Source of the DNA: Periplaneta americana
Taxonomy: Eukaryota; Arthropoda; Insecta; Blattodea; Blattidae
Length of the DNA stretch: 64,000 nt
Assembly: GCF_040183065.1 (NCBI RefSeq)
Contig: NC_091128.1
Coordinates: 171,403,244 to 171,467,243 of the forward strand
Direction: 5' to 3'
Shown: positions 45,501 to 56,636 of the stretch, piece after piece
Layout: each line of letters begins with the position of its first letter
How positions within the stretch are numbered: the stretch's first letter is position 1
The notes under the pieces: model-generated
What the model saw: only the letters and a program-made list of their open reading frames with translations
Told to the model about the DNA's origin: nothing
The model's database searches: none
Program-made: the position numbers and the translations under genes

Positions 45501-47063
45501 TTAGTAGTTACCCATGTCGAGGCAGATTTCACAGTGGTATTGATTTCGACTTCCTGTTTTCTATCTATGAGATATGAATGAAACCATTGGTGTGCAATGC
45601 CATTAATTCCATAATAATTTAATTTGTCTGGCAGCATTTATGATTTATACAGTCATATTTCTTCGATAAATCACAGAAAATCCCCCCAACTTGGAATGTT
45701 TTAATTTCCTCCAGAATTTTGTCAGTTAAACTAAATGTTGCATTTTCTGTGAATTTATTTTTCCTAAATCCAAACTGTTCTGAAACTAAAATGTTGTACA
45801 GTATCTTTCAAGATGATGATTTAATCTTTTATACATTACTTTTTCAAAAACTTTGGAAAAACTGGTAGAAGTGATATGGGTCTGTAATTTTCTGGAGATG
45901 TTGTTTCTCCTTTTTTGAAGATAGGAATAACCACTGAATATTTTAATAATCTCTCGAGGAATATACCATTAAACAGTGAATAGTTACATAAATAACTTAG
46001 TGGCATAGCTATAATGTGAACTCGCTTTTAATATTTTGCTTGTTATTTCATTATACCCTGAGGACTTTTTTGACTTTAGATTTTTAATAATTGTAATTAT
46101 TTCTATTTGTTATGGGTAATATAATTTTATTCTATTTATTATACGATATAAATGAATGAATGTATATATTTGTCTTAAAGCAATATACCTTTCGGTGAAA
46201 TGGCACTTCACATATGATATGATATAGGCCTATCTTAAACAGTTATTATACGTAAAATTAAAGAATTAAATTTCTCTTTGCTGTACTCAAAGTTGTATGA
46301 GAAGCAGAGCAAGTTTTTGCAAAGCTGTAGTGCTGGTAAGTGCCCCATTTTGAGCATCAGAAATTCTGGCCACATTATGATAGGCTACATTAGTTTTTTT
46401 TGTTGAAAATAGAAACTTTCTACAAGGTTCGAGGAAACTATAAACTTATTTGCTGGTTAATATAATTACCTGTAAAATGAGTGGCTCTGGATTTACCATT
46501 ATAGTCGTCCAGATATTTGCAAGTAAGGTATTGATGCTGATGTCCCTGTTTAAGGAAAATACGTTCCTTAACATTATTTCTAAACTGATCACTGATGGAC
46601 ACAGACGCAGGCCACTGGCTAGGGAGGCAGTGTCATACTGACTTTCCAAAGACTGTGACACATGCCTTTTTACTGATTGAAGAAGATCACCTTGTTTTAA
46701 AATTGCTTCACTTACAGAACACCCATAATCTAAGTCAGCTAGTGCACAGATCATTTTGTCTACATCGTTTAGTTCTGTAGTATGGCCTAGCTTTTTCAGG
46801 ACTATCTTTCTATCATGAAATGTTCCAAACATAACATTTTTTGATCCAATTATATTCATAATTGCTGTAACTATGTCAAAAGAGCTTAAGGTTATTTCTC
46901 CTCCATTCATGGCAGGGCACAGTGACACACCGTAACAAGCAGGACATTTCTCCACTTCTGTAAAGTCACGAAGTGAAATCCACGGTAAATGAGGCATCAA
47001 ACACAGAGCTAGCAGGAGTGCCAGTACTGCTAAGGCCTGCCATTTACACTTTATACCAGGCAT
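39323..47063 (-). CDS. DIPK2: DIPK2-type divergent protein kinase (DIA1/C3orf58 family), complete, four exons
   Basis: 403-residue secretory-pathway protein. Exons 46470-47063, 40906-41206, 39592-39719 and 39323-39511 (594, 301, 128, 189 nt; phases 0, 1, 0). Residues 9-22 (LAVLALLLALC) form a signal peptide or anchor, followed by EKCPACYG, NPEPLILQ, EDGWPVPKYLGACGRLVAEE, YLTDISPDNIAVD (about 263-275, catalytic-loop-like), FVDLENVIVVD (about 282-292, metal-binding-loop-like), the Cys-rich FDCDGCFIFSPDD and HNFFAVCQ. Vertebrate relatives DIPK2A/B are about 430 residues and act in the Golgi or extracellular space; kinase activity is uncertain. The ATG at 47063 was chosen because it gives the short N-terminus plus hydrophobic segment seen in the family. 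ATGs up to 47171 are in frame and would add 36 residues with a second hydrophobic stretch. Introns hold LINE and hAT elements. Confidence 0.93.
39592..39719 (-). CDS. DIPK2: DIPK2 exon 3 (Cys-rich)
   Basis: Acceptor GTTACAG, then TLPSWNVPHESEIFDCDGCF and ICRHKKSDHNFFAVCQ, donor CAG/GTGAAG. Too short and lacking a start codon to appear as an independent open frame. The split Asp codon joins exactly with exon 2. Confidence 0.93.
40619..40868. mobile_element. MITE with ~31-bp TIRs beside DIPK2 exon 2
   Basis: GAAGAGTCCACTGCAAGAAT at the left and ATTCTTGCAGTGGACTCTTC at the right are inverted; the arms continue with GATGGATG / CATCCATC. It lies in intron 2, about 38 bp from the exon 2 donor. TSD unclear. 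Confidence 0.85.
40906..41206 (-). CDS. DIPK2: DIPK2 exon 2 (kinase-like core)
   Basis: Acceptor TTGTGCAG, then ILPEEDGWPVPKYLGACGR through FSFYLTDISPDNIAVDAEG and VDLENVIVVDRN, donor CAAG/GTTTGT. Ends one base into a codon. Confidence 0.95.
41611..42896 (+). mobile_element. hAT element relic, 1.29 kb
   Basis: Left end TAGGGCCACCAAG and right end GGCAGCCCTG, flanked by TTCACGGT (41603-41610) and TTCACGGG (42897-42904), a one-mismatch 8-bp duplication. Internal GGGCCC-rich ends are typical of ZMYM-type hAT elements. It contains a transposase remnant at 42169-42663 and sits in DIPK2 intron 1, inside a copy of a repeat that also occurs intact near 50290-50460. Confidence 0.85.
42169..42663 (+). 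pseudogene. hAT transposase remnant (N-terminus fused to dimerisation domain)
   Basis: MDKYRHKSGAKKHKERQKK is the start typical of ZMYM/KIAA1586-like hAT proteins; it joins directly to PVTVADAERSFSKMKEIKNV, then a TAA, then TMCQERLGNIGLLSLESDLA, the hAT C-terminal dimerisation region. The central DDE domain is deleted and the frame has a stop at 42511-42513. Confidence 0.88.
43606..46130 (-). mobile_element. CR1/RTE-like LINE, minus strand, split by a second LINE
   Basis: Reverse-strand motifs in order: KSSGYNEITSKILK (about 46060), ENYRPISLLP (about 45870), GIPQGSILGPLLFLVFIND (about 45440-45500), PLIKYVGHPILFADDTSV (about 44370-44435) and KLNSAYFAIISM. The catalytic FADD box is intact, but frames are broken. 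The insertion at 44439-45439 falls between FIND and LPPLIK. In DIPK2 intron 1. Confidence 0.85.
44439..45439 (+). mobile_element. LINE family B copy nested in a LINE
   Basis: Open frame (part of 44385-45089) encoding the RT C-terminus: SSSVKNLGIHMDNNLNWDMQ, YFDYADILLTDLSSDNK, RLWNSLPASIRDCRNKIQFK. The 3' UTR ends GAGAAGGCCTGACGGCCTTAT, then CTACCAGGTTAAATAAATAA and a (TCTAA)n tail. It is inserted in the minus-strand LINE; the outer sequence GGGGGGCAA / ATCATTTATG is continuous without it. Confidence 0.85.
46470..47063 (-). CDS. DIPK2: DIPK2 exon 1 (N-terminal)
   Basis: Starts MPGIKCKWQALAVLALLLAL, includes EVEKCPACYGVSLCPAMNGG, VMFGTFHDRKIVLKKLGHT and ends NPEPLILQ before donor ACAG/GTAATT at 46470/46469. 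Upstream in-frame ATGs reach 47171, only 22 bp from a hAT relic. Confidence 0.92.
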
Positions 47064-47193
47064 ATGAAGCAAGTTGCAACACAACATAAGCAGAATACCT
47101 ACAACAAATATCACAGAATTAAAGTTTTTCAAACTCATATACAGGAAAGTAAAAACAAACATCATACACATGAAATGGCGTATGTATCTAGGA

Positions 47194-47579
47194 CAGCCGT
47201 GGCGAAAATGTGACTCGCGAGCACATTGTGGCTCGCAATGATAGCTGTGAATTTCTCTTGCTTCCTACCTCCCACAACCCCCACCCTCTCACTCACTGCA
47301 GTCAAACTCCGTTCCATTTTTATTTGTCTCTGACCTGCGAGTGGCGTATCGTCGCAATGTCTCTCTCTCGAAACCATGTACCTCTACAAAATGGAAAGTT
47401 TCAAGTAGGATGGGAGGACGCATTTTTTGCTGCCAATATGATCAGAACATTAAATGTATGATTTCTTCACAAGCATTACGAGGAAAACGGTTGTATAACA
47501 TAAAACGGCATTATACTACATGTTACTCATGAAACATTAAAAGGTTAAGTGTTGTTATTATCATTATTATTATTATTAC

Positions 47580-47624
<45 letters not shown>

Positions 47625-48246
47625 CATCATCTCTGTACGTCGATCCTTTTTCAGCAGATGTATGAATAATGCGGTTAGATCTTCAATTTAAACGCACATA
47701 TTTACAATGTGATGTTAAATGAAAGCTAGATGTAAGGACTTGAAAAATGTTGGACTTTTCAAATCTTTGCCAAAAAATAAATATCCGAAGCTTCGTTCTT
47801 TCGCTTGCTCTGTTGAAGCCATGTTCGCTACAACTTAAGTTTGTGAAAAATTATTTTCAACAATGAAAATAGTAAAATCCAAATTTAGATCATGACTGAC
47901 AGACAAATATCTTCGTGATCACTTACGACTGGCAGTAAGTGACATAATTCCTGATTTTGAAACTTTGTCGCAGAGACATTCTGAAGACAGTTAATTTTAG
48001 GTTGTGATAATGTGTCCTATGTTTTCTTATTCATTTCTTTCATCGTTACACGTATTAAACATTAGTTTGTAACCTTGTACTGTATAAAATTGTATTTGAG
48101 TGCTTGACGTAAGGAAAATGAAAATCCGTTAATAAGTCAGACAGTTGCTTCACTTCCCCTTCGGGTGTCCGCCTCCCTTCATAGGTGCTATGCACGTTGC
48201 AGGTTACACAGTGGCTTGGCGCATGATCACATTTTCGCCATGGCTG
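47194..48246 (+). mobile_element. hAT element relic (GTF2IRD2/Charlie-type), 1.05 kb
   Basis: Ends CAGCCGTGGCGAAAATGTGA and TCACATTTTCGCCATGGCTG are inverted, with the perfect duplication ATCTAGGA at 47186-47193 and 48247-48254. The interior has an N-terminal BED/SPIN-type piece (FQVGWEDAFFAANMI, NIKRHYTTCYS, about 47357-47531) and a C-terminal dimerisation piece (VCEKLFSTMKIVKSKFRS, LTDKYLRDHLRLAVSDII, about 47830-47960), with stops and the catalytic part deleted. It lies about 130 bp upstream of the likely DIPK2 start codon. Confidence 0.9.
47561..47627. repeat. (ATT)n microsatellite
   Basis: ATTATTATTACTATTATT and following uninterrupted units, inside the hAT relic. Confidence 0.95.
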
Positions 48247-48737
48247 ATCTAGGAGGATCGAAAAGTAACGCACAACAATTTTTTTATAAAACATTATTTT
48301 GTCCGGACGTCCAAAGCTAGCAGAGAGTTTGAATCTTGCGCTACAGACAATAATGGCTTGTTCAAGTGTCACCTCAGCAAAAAGAAAGGTACAGATGTTT
48401 CATTATACTTTTGCCAGTCAGTGACAATTAAATTTCAAGTGACTTATCTTAGTCGTGGGAATCAGAATGTTAAAAAGCATTACAAACTTTTGCTGCCTCT
48501 CTTCCCCTCAGCGCAAACTGTGACATTGCACATGTGAGGAGCAACGAGGTATAATTAGTCCGTTTTTTTTTTTTTTTTGTGAAGAAAAAAAAGAAAAAGT
48601 CCAAGTACAATCCACAGGGAAATATCGGATATGGGGATTCTTTTATTATAGGATATCGCTTAATTTTCGTCAAGTTTGACAAACGATTCTGACGTCACAA
48701 CATGGCCGACGTAAACCAACACGACGAGTAAATAAAA
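48247..48737. other. Intergenic, 5' of DIPK2
   Basis: T17 and A-rich runs near 48563-48598. No gene recognised. Confidence 0.45.
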
Positions 48738-48855
48738 CTCACTGAGATATCACCTCAACTACCCCACTAACCTTCTCACATACGTCGACCTCATGTCACT
48801 GAGATATCACCTCAACTAACCCACTAACCTTCTCACATATATCGACCACATGACA
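48738..48855 (+). repeat. Two ~59-bp tandem units
   Basis: CACTGAGATATCACCTCAAC, then CCCACTAACCTTCTCACATA, repeats twice with few changes (TACGTCGACCTCATG versus TATATCGACCACATG). Confidence 0.85.
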
Positions 48856-48974
48856 TCACCCCATTCTCCATTCTAGCCAACATATATTCTCATAAACACA
48901 CTACCGATATCCTATAGTCATATAGACCCAAGCCTTAACAGTACTTTCCACACAGGTATTTTATTAGACCTATA

Positions 48975-49670
48975 CAGGGTGAGTTTTAAGTCCACCGACA
49001 AACTTCAGGGGATGATTCCTGACTGAAAATGGAGCACAAAAGTTCATATCATCTTGTGCCCGGAAATGCATAGTTTCCACGGTATATGGCACTGACGACA
49101 TTCTCTCATAAGAAGCCGAGATGGTGTTCGTGTATTACCAAGCAGATGGAGAATGTGCCTTTGGCAATACGACAGGCAATGTGATTTCAGCACGATGGAG
49201 CGCCAGCCCACTTCCACATTAATGTTCCCAGACACCTCAACATTATCTTCCCCAGACGTTGGATAGGACGTGGAAGCCCTATTGCATGGCCTGCTCGATC
49301 ACCGGACTTAAACCCCCTGGATTTTTACTTGTGGGGGCACCTGAAAGGCATTGTGTATGGTGAGATCCTTCAACAGCGTGTCCACGTAGCCTGTGACGCT
49401 ATTCGGACACAGGCCGGAACATTCGAACGAGTGAGACAATCCATGATGCGACGTGTGAACGCGTGCAGTGCATCCCATGAAGGCCACTTTGAACATCTGT
49501 TGTGACATGGATGAGATTCAGGCCATGTACTGTGTGCCAGGGCTCTTTGTTTGATGTTCTTCAGTGTCATCTACCGTGGAAACTATGCATTTCCGAACAC
49601 AAGGTGATATTAATTTTTGTGCCCCGTTTTAGTCAGGACTCACCCAAGAAACTTGAGACAAAAAAATTTA
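48975..49670 (+). mobile_element. Mariner-type DNA transposon relic
   Basis: Starts TACAGGGTGAGTTTTAAGTCC. Inverted sub-terminal arms about 49009-49085 and 49575-49650 share GGAAATGCATAGTTTCCACG. The interior encodes the C-terminal half of a mariner/IS630-type transposase. Confidence 0.8.
49146..49505 (+). pseudogene. Mariner-type transposase C-terminal half
   Basis: Reads MENVPLAIRQAM, then TGA (where the family has Trp), then FQHDGAPAHFHINVPRHLN, RRWIGRGSPIAWPARSPDLN and PLDFYLWGHLKGIVY, ending at a stop at 49503-49505. The QHDGAPAH and SPDLNPLDF blocks contain the second and third catalytic acids. The N-terminal half is deleted. Confidence 0.9.
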
Positions 49671-51883
49671 AATTATAAATGTTTCAAAACCTAAGTAAAT
49701 ACTATAAGGTTATTTTAAAGTAAGTACCGTACTCCTCTGCTAACTTTTCGTATTTAATGGCTATAACACGCTTTTTAACTTAGATCATAGCTGTGACAAA
49801 TTTATAATTATTTTCGTCTCCTACTCGCAATAGCGAGGGATCTACACGCGCCATACCCGAACTGTATTCTGATTGGTTCATGAAAACTAAGCCAACCTGT
49901 TAAGAGTGTAAGGCCTTGGTCCTGACGTATTATTTTTATTATTATTATTATTATTATAGCTCACTGTCTCCTTTTCTAAACAGTACGAACACAAAGACCA
50001 GCAATAAAAAATATTACACAATTTTGTTAATTAAGAAAGTACTCAAAAGCATATAACGCCAAGGTCTAGTGTATTGTTTTTTTTCTGCAGATGAGCAGGA
50101 AATAAAAAAATTGTAGGTACTTCGCTAGGCAGCAGGCGTCTTCTATAATCTGTTGGGAGTCCACTTCCGAGTGAAGTGAACTCTAGCGGTCGCAGCCACA
50201 GATAACACAGAACAGCAGTAATTTCTTGCAAGTTGTAAAAGCAGACGACTTACCTGCATCAGAGTGAGGTTTTGTCATCTGTCACTTTCCTTATATTTAG
50301 CGGTTATATCGCACTAGCAAGCTAAAGCAGAAATAATTTTAGCAAAATTGCTAGCAAATTAGGATTGCAATTTCACCGTTTGTGGGTGCTCGATTACAGT
50401 GACATTAACGGTTGAAAGTGGAATTACACGCTAACGGAGCGCACGCGCGCACAGACAAATAGAATAGGAAACTTTTTGAGTGTTCATTATTTATAATTCC
50501 TATAAGTTACGCTGGTTTCACGTTAAAATTTATTTCTTATTATTTTAGTCTTATAGACATTCGCGAAAAGTATACTCATAGAACTAATAATATATAGAAC
50601 TGTGGTTCCTCTGTCGGTTTCTTTTTTCTGAAGTGATTTTCATCTTAGTTCGTTCAATATATTTGCACATTTTTACGAAACTTAATGTAATATAAACTAT
50701 GGAACATTAACGATCACTAGATCTTGAGAATTTTCTGTATTTTGTAGGAATATCTTTAACTCGTTTTGAAAACAAATCTTGGCTTTTGGGGCGGTATTGT
50801 TCATTCGTAAAAAGAAAAATATTTTCTCATAGTGAAACAGTTTGTGGTGCTCTTCGAACATATTACCACATTACTTTTATGTTGGAAGGTGGCGCTGCAG
50901 TTTCATATTTGTGCCATGGTGTTAACAAAGGAAATCACAACTGTTATTCAGTGTAACTTACTGAAATAATCTATGGTAGTGAACGTATGTTCTGTACATA
51001 ACATAAAGTACATGAAGTTTTAAGGGAAGCCTTCGAAAGATATTTAGTTATTATGTTATTCAAGGAATTTTTATGTTGAATGGGACGAAGTTACTTTTAC
51101 TTGTAAAGAAAATGTGAATTTACATCAAATAAACTTTCAGAACAGTTTGGATGTGTAGTGTCCTGAGTAAGTAAGTTGACGTTCTTTACAGTTACGTTTG
51201 TGGAAATGTGCAAAATATTAAGATTCAGTTATTTTTTTTTTTATCTGGTTTATGGTGTACACAGGAATATGTGTATATGTATATACCGTATATACTTATG
51301 TTATTAAAAATATGGCATTACATGTTGCTCCTCAAGCGCGTTTTGTGAATTAATGCATTAATGTAGCGAACATCCCATGTATAGTGGAATAAAAAGTTAA
51401 ATATGTTATGGCAGTGATAAAATTGCGAAAAATTCGTATACAGTGGCGTGAACATATTGAATCTTCAATAAAAAATAATACAGTAACTTTAAAGGTATTC
51501 GTTATAAAGTTTTAACAGTATAAAATCCTTCCGTGTGACAGTATTGCTGTTTTAGTGGGAGGGGAGAGGAGTACTTCTGTCACAAAACATGTAGGCCTAT
51601 AGATATATTTTTATTTTGGGGAAAATTTCAGTATACTTATACCTCACGGACAACAATTAAGATACTAAAAAGAGCAGATTTGTCTGTGTTTGTCTAATGC
51701 ACATCATCGTGCTTACGAAAAGACACTTTTCAGTGCCAATAATTTATTTTGTGTGCACAAGTTTGGAATTTTGGAGTAAGAGGAAAAGGAAGATATCTGT
51801 GTTCTGAAATTTATCCCCGTAGAGAAGCAAACAAAAAATTGAGTACCGACACCAATTTCGCATCGAAATAAGGGTAGATTTTT
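49671..51883. other. Intergenic, mostly unrecognised
   Basis: About 50290-50460 is a dispersed repeat (GGTTATATCGCACTAGCAAGC, GGGTGCTCGATTACAGTGAC) whose other copy at 41440-42980 is interrupted by a hAT element. An open frame at 50043-50231 has no domain. Otherwise nothing identified. Confidence 0.5.
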
Positions 51884-52135
51884 TAGTAGTTTATTTTACG
51901 ACGCTTTATCAACATCTAAGGTTTTTTTTAGCGTCTGAATGAGATGAAGGTGATAATGTCTGTGAAATGAGTCCGGGGTCCCAGCACCGAAAGTTACCCA
52001 GCATTTGCACATATTGGGTTTAGGGAAAACCCCGGAAAAAATCTCAACCAGGTAACTTACCCCGACCGGGAATCGAACCCGGGCCACCTGGTTTCGCGGC
52101 CAGACGCGCTAACCGTTACTCCACAGGTGTGGACA
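51884..52135 (-). mobile_element. tRNA-derived SINE, family S2, full length
   Basis: The reverse complement begins CCACACCTGTGGAGTAACGG, has box A TAACGGTTAGCGCGTCTGG and box B GGGTTCGATTCCCGG, a body with GTTTTCCCTAAACCC and GGGTAACTTTCGGTGCTGGG, and ends with a GCGTCGTAAAATAAAC tail. Same family as 60232 and 13165. Confidence 0.9.
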
Positions 52136-52249
52136 ATAAGGGTAGAAATTTTGCTGTGAAAGTGAGGGCCAGTCTAGAGTTGGAGACGGGGGGGGGGGAG
52201 CTGTCCTTTGTTGTGGAAGGGATAGGCGGCAGGGAGGGATAGCACATTT

Positions 52250-52477
52250 CATTTTCGTGCTTTTCCTTACTAATCACAGAGAAAAGCGAATTTTCGTAAG
52301 GTCGAATTAGTGTTAGATTAGTTTAGACTTTTGGTATGTCTTACATATACTCACAGTTGTCTAAGAATGTGCTCTTTCTTCCAAGACAAACCACAATCCT
52401 AAACTAACCTACTTGTCACTGATTGGACCTTACGAAAACTCGCTTTTTCTCCGAGATCAGTAAGGAAAGCACGGAAA
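52250..52477. mobile_element. MITE with ~75-bp TIRs
   Basis: The left arm (TTCGTGCTTTTCCTTACTAA through GCGAATTTTCGTAAGGTC) is mirrored by the right arm (GACCTTACGAAAACTCGC through TCAGTAAGGAAAGCACGG). The CCTTACGAAAA motif also occurs in R1-type repeats. Confidence 0.8.
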
Positions 52478-53309
52478 TAAGATGTATGTGCTGCACTGCT
52501 TCATCTTCCTGCTGCCTACCCCATCAACCTCGCTTGAGCGATCACTCCTGCCCACACTTTTGCGCTGGTCATCACTTTTACAGCAACTTTCTACCCTTAT
52601 TTTCGGTGTGAATTTGGGGTCTGCACTCGTTTTATTTTCTTCGTATACGTATGATTCAACTAGAACCCAAATACATTTGTACCTTAACATGGTAATGCAA
52701 TAGTAAAGAAATAAGGTAAAACTAGTGCTGAAGTACCAATTATTTCGGAAGTGCAAATCGTTGAATTTATAAGTTTTTTTTTTTTTTCTGGGAGATGCAG
52801 TTAATCGTATATGCAAGACATAACAAAAGCCTAAACTAACCAAACCTAACCTGTTTCAGATTCATATATGCAAGATATATGCGCGGAGTACAAAGGGAAC
52901 TACCTCAGCGCTATTTTAGCCAATAATAATAGGTCTAATAATCACAATAATTATAATTAACAACAGCAAATTTTATTTATTTATATGAACACAGGAATAT
53001 GGTGCTATTTTTACATACACAATTTTGAGAGGACATTCGTCTAAGGACCTTGAATGTTATAGGCCTATTTAGTCATAGGTAGTCACATAATAGGCTAGGC
53101 AGTAACATAATAGGCTATGTTCTTTTTAAATGAACACTGGTTGGCAATTCACAGTTCATTGCATTTTCTTACATACCAGCATGAAGTTACATCGTAGGTT
53201 GGGATAGTTTGGGCTACGTCAGGTCAAGACAGTTCTGAGCTACAACTAATGATAAAGACATTAAAAGATAGATTTGGTCTGTAGTTTAAATAGGAACCTC
53301 ATTACTTTG

Positions 53310-53755
53310 TAACTAATTCAACAGTTCATAGCATAAATACACGTCAAAAAAATGACTTTCATACTCCATCGGCAAGTCTATCGTGCTATCAAAAAGGAGT
53401 GCGTTATATGGCAGTAAAAAATTTTAATAGCCTCCCTATCGATATAAAAAATGAAACTCAAAACATAAAATTATTTAGGGCAAAATTAAAGAATACCTAA
53501 TTTCTCACGCCTTCTATTCTGTAGGTGAATTCATGACATTCAATAACACTTCATGAAATTGACACTAAAACTTTGTGTTGTACTAGTAGACTATATTGTA
53601 AATCTCATCTGTATATATTTCATCTAGACTGTGACTATAAATTAAGACTTTATAATAGTATATTAAGTTTTTTGACTTGTTCCATATTCTAGCTGTAAGC
53701 ATGTATGAATACCATGGAATGTTAATAAATACAATACAATACAATTATGATCACT
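53310..53755 (+). mobile_element. LINE 3' end (CR1-like)
   Basis: Reads NTRQKNDFHTPSASLSCYQK, RYMAVKNFNSLPIDIKNET and, after a one-base shift, NYLISHAFYSVGEFM, the usual LINE C-terminus. The 3' UTR has TTGACTTGTTCCATATTC and a tail of AATAC units. Confidence 0.8.
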
Positions 53756-54302
53756 TTATGGTTAGTGATATCAGGGTTTACCATGTCTGGAGTGCATGGA
53801 ATTGTAATTAGGTTAGATTAGTCTTAATTACATAGCTTATATTGTTCATTATGGCTGACATGAGTGATGAGATTCGTACGTGATGTCATTAATGGAGTAC
53901 CAGTATAAGTTACTGTAGATTAATTCTATAAAAATAGAGAATAATTTGTTTAAGACTTATATGGAAACTAGGAGAACGTTTTTTGGTTTATCATAGATTC
54001 AGCAACACATGTCTCCACATTTTTCAGCTGCAAGAAATCGATTGTCAGCTTTGAATACTTATGTGTGCCATTGTACGACGTAAGTCTGTACCTAACTCTT
54101 CAGTCCATCAACAGAACGTTACTATCCAATATATATCAAAATAAATCCATTGGCAATGTAGATAAAACTGTAGATCATATAGGCTATACCCAGATAGTTC
54201 GGCCTTATAGGCTTTGACAGTAACAACTTTTGTCAGGTTTGCTATGCTGCCATCTAGTTGTTACATAAGGAATCACGTCATAATTCCCATTTGAATTGCA
54301 TT

Positions 54303-55109
54303 CCCACAATGCCGGACTGCCTACATAGTCTCTATGCTGATGACACTGTCATATTTACCAGACATTTCAATATTCATGCAGCTTGTGTCAACATGCAAAA
54401 TGCCCTAAATATATTAACACAATGGTCAACCAAATGGAGATTAAAAGTAAACGGCGAAAAATCTCAATTGATGGTCTTTACTAAACGTTTTCCCAGGATT
54501 ATAGACCAACTGAGTATTCAAAACCAAATAATACCTTTTACCACATCAATTAAATATCTTGGAGTACTTCTAGACAAACGTTTATCTTACAGGCATCACA
54601 TTCAAAACATAAGAGACAAAGCATTTCAAAGATACATGACACACTATCCACTTTTCAAAAGTCTGACTTCAAGGAAAGCAGAAGTCCTGCTGTATACATC
54701 AGTCATCAGATCATACATCCACTACTGCTGTGAGATATGGGGCCAAGCTCATCCTCGCCACCTGAAGAATCTGGAAGGAATTCAGAGAGCTGTCTGCAGA
54801 ACAATCACTGGTGCACACTACCTCACGAACAATGTCAAACTCTACAGTGAACTTCATATACCCTTCCTGGTTGCTCATATTCAAGACCTACAGACTACAT
54901 ACAGGAATAAGCTACTTCATCATGCCAACCCTTTACTAAGAGACATAACATAAATTCAAACAAATACTTCTGTCTTTGACGGTCTTAGTAATCAATTTTC
55001 TTTAACAAAACCTATTTACATTTCAGTTTATAAAATCATATTTTTGTAAAAGGCAAGGGTCCAAGAGACCTGGTACTTTTAATAAAAACATCTCAAAAAA
55101 AAAAAAAAA
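54303..55109 (+). mobile_element. Jockey-like LINE, 807 bp, 12-bp TSD, poly-A tail
   Basis: Target duplication TTGAATTGCATT at 54291-54302 and 55110-55121, with an A15 tail at 55095-55109. The open frame to 54953 starts inside the RT catalytic box (LHSLYADDTVIFTRHF) and continues through KYLGVLLDKRLSYRHHIQN to the end of ORF2. It is a 5'-truncated insertion with an intact frame, so it is young. Confidence 0.95.
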
Positions 55110-56636
55110 TTGAATTGCATTAGCGACTATACTGCGATCTCGTGTTCATTTACGGCGGACGGGTGGCGATCCTGGCGGTTGTTCTGTTCAAAGTGCTGCC
55201 GATTTTAACATAGGGATGTTACATATATGATCTGGGATAAAACTAATTTGGAAACAGAAACTAAATCCTGTACATGGAATCTGTGAAGTGGCAGAGAAAA
55301 TACATTCTTCGCAGGTAGCGTCATAGATGGCTGGACCAATGACTAGTCAGGGTGTGAGAGAGGGAACAGCATGGCTTGGAAAAACTACAAGGAGCAGATG
55401 CTGTGAAGCTTCGCCCTCCTGCCAGTGACTGTTTAATTATAGTAGCCAGACCTAGTCCAAGTAATTATCAGTTTTACATAGGTTACACCAAAGACATTTT
55501 TAACAAATTTGTTTTCACGAGGACATTGAATTTCTGAAGTTATAAATAAAACTGATATATGCAGTGTGAGTCATGTCTTAATTGTTATTCTGAAATAATG
55601 ATAATTTAGGAATAGTTTGCTGTTAAAAATAGATAGATGTAAAAAATTTTTGTCACACATAGAATTAATGGGATTTGCATAAATTGCTTAAAGACAATTT
55701 CTGTAATAGTACCCACATTTTTATTTCAAGACTATTAAATTTCTTGATAATTCTTTACAGGTGCACTATCAAAGAAAGGTGGCCTATCTATCCATACACA
55801 CCTACTGATCAAAATGTTTAGGCTAAATGCAGGGCATACCAAAAACCTGAATTATTCAAACCTAACCTGTCACTGATACTTGACCTTACGAAAAGTTGCT
55901 TTTTATTTATCTCTATATCATCGTAGACAAAAAAAAAAGACCAACTGCTATAAGCTAAGTTCGCTTCAGAAAACTTCAGTTTATTCCAAGAAAGCTTAGG
56001 AATTTTTTATGCATGAATCCACTCTGTTTTTCCTTTATTTTGTTTGTTTGTTGCTTTTTCGACCTGTTTATAGATCAAGTGTTATAACTAACCTATAACA
56101 AAGATATGTTCAAGATGTAAGTTAGATGCATAAAGGTACATACAAGTTGGAACGATGATAAACGATAAAAGAAACAGCGATGCTATATCAGAGAGAATTG
56201 AAGCATGCATTGTCATTGAGGTGTGCATATTGGAGTAACGATAAACGCGAAGATGCACAATAAAAGCGACAGAAAAGAAAAATTCCATTTTCTTCGCTCT
56301 TGTCGTTCATATGATCTCTGATTAAGATTATATTAAGCTGTATAATGACCGGTGGTTATCAATATATCCGAATATTTATCGACTTATTATTATTTTGGCA
56401 TATTAAATTATCATGGATATTGACAAATTGTTCTGTTGTGTATTTATTCGTGATACAATAACTTCTTTACTCTGTTAATATTATAAAAATACCTGGCTGA
56501 CTAGTTTCGAGGTGGTGTCCCTCACTGTCGGAAACCTAGTCCTATTAATAGTTACTTTGATTAAAATAGTATAATTTAATTAACCTGGCCCATAGCAGTT
56601 AATAAAGTATCTTAAAATAACCAATTAAAAAAAAAC
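55110..56636. other. Intergenic, no recognised gene
   Basis: About 55795-55905 is an inverted copy of the R1 distal module (AAACCTAACCTGTCACTGA, CCTTACGAAAA). Otherwise A+T-rich DNA without signatures. Confidence 0.5.

Noticed and set aside
48738-48855. Possible CRISPR-like repeat pair
   Set aside because: Only two adjacent 59-bp units without spacers in an insect genome; a tandem duplication.
52457-52843. 128-codon minus-strand frame
   Set aside because: Overlaps a MITE arm and a dispersed repeat; no domain seen.
54258-54302. Apparent N-terminus of the 231-codon LINE frame
   Set aside because: It precedes the element boundary at 54303, so these codons are host DNA.
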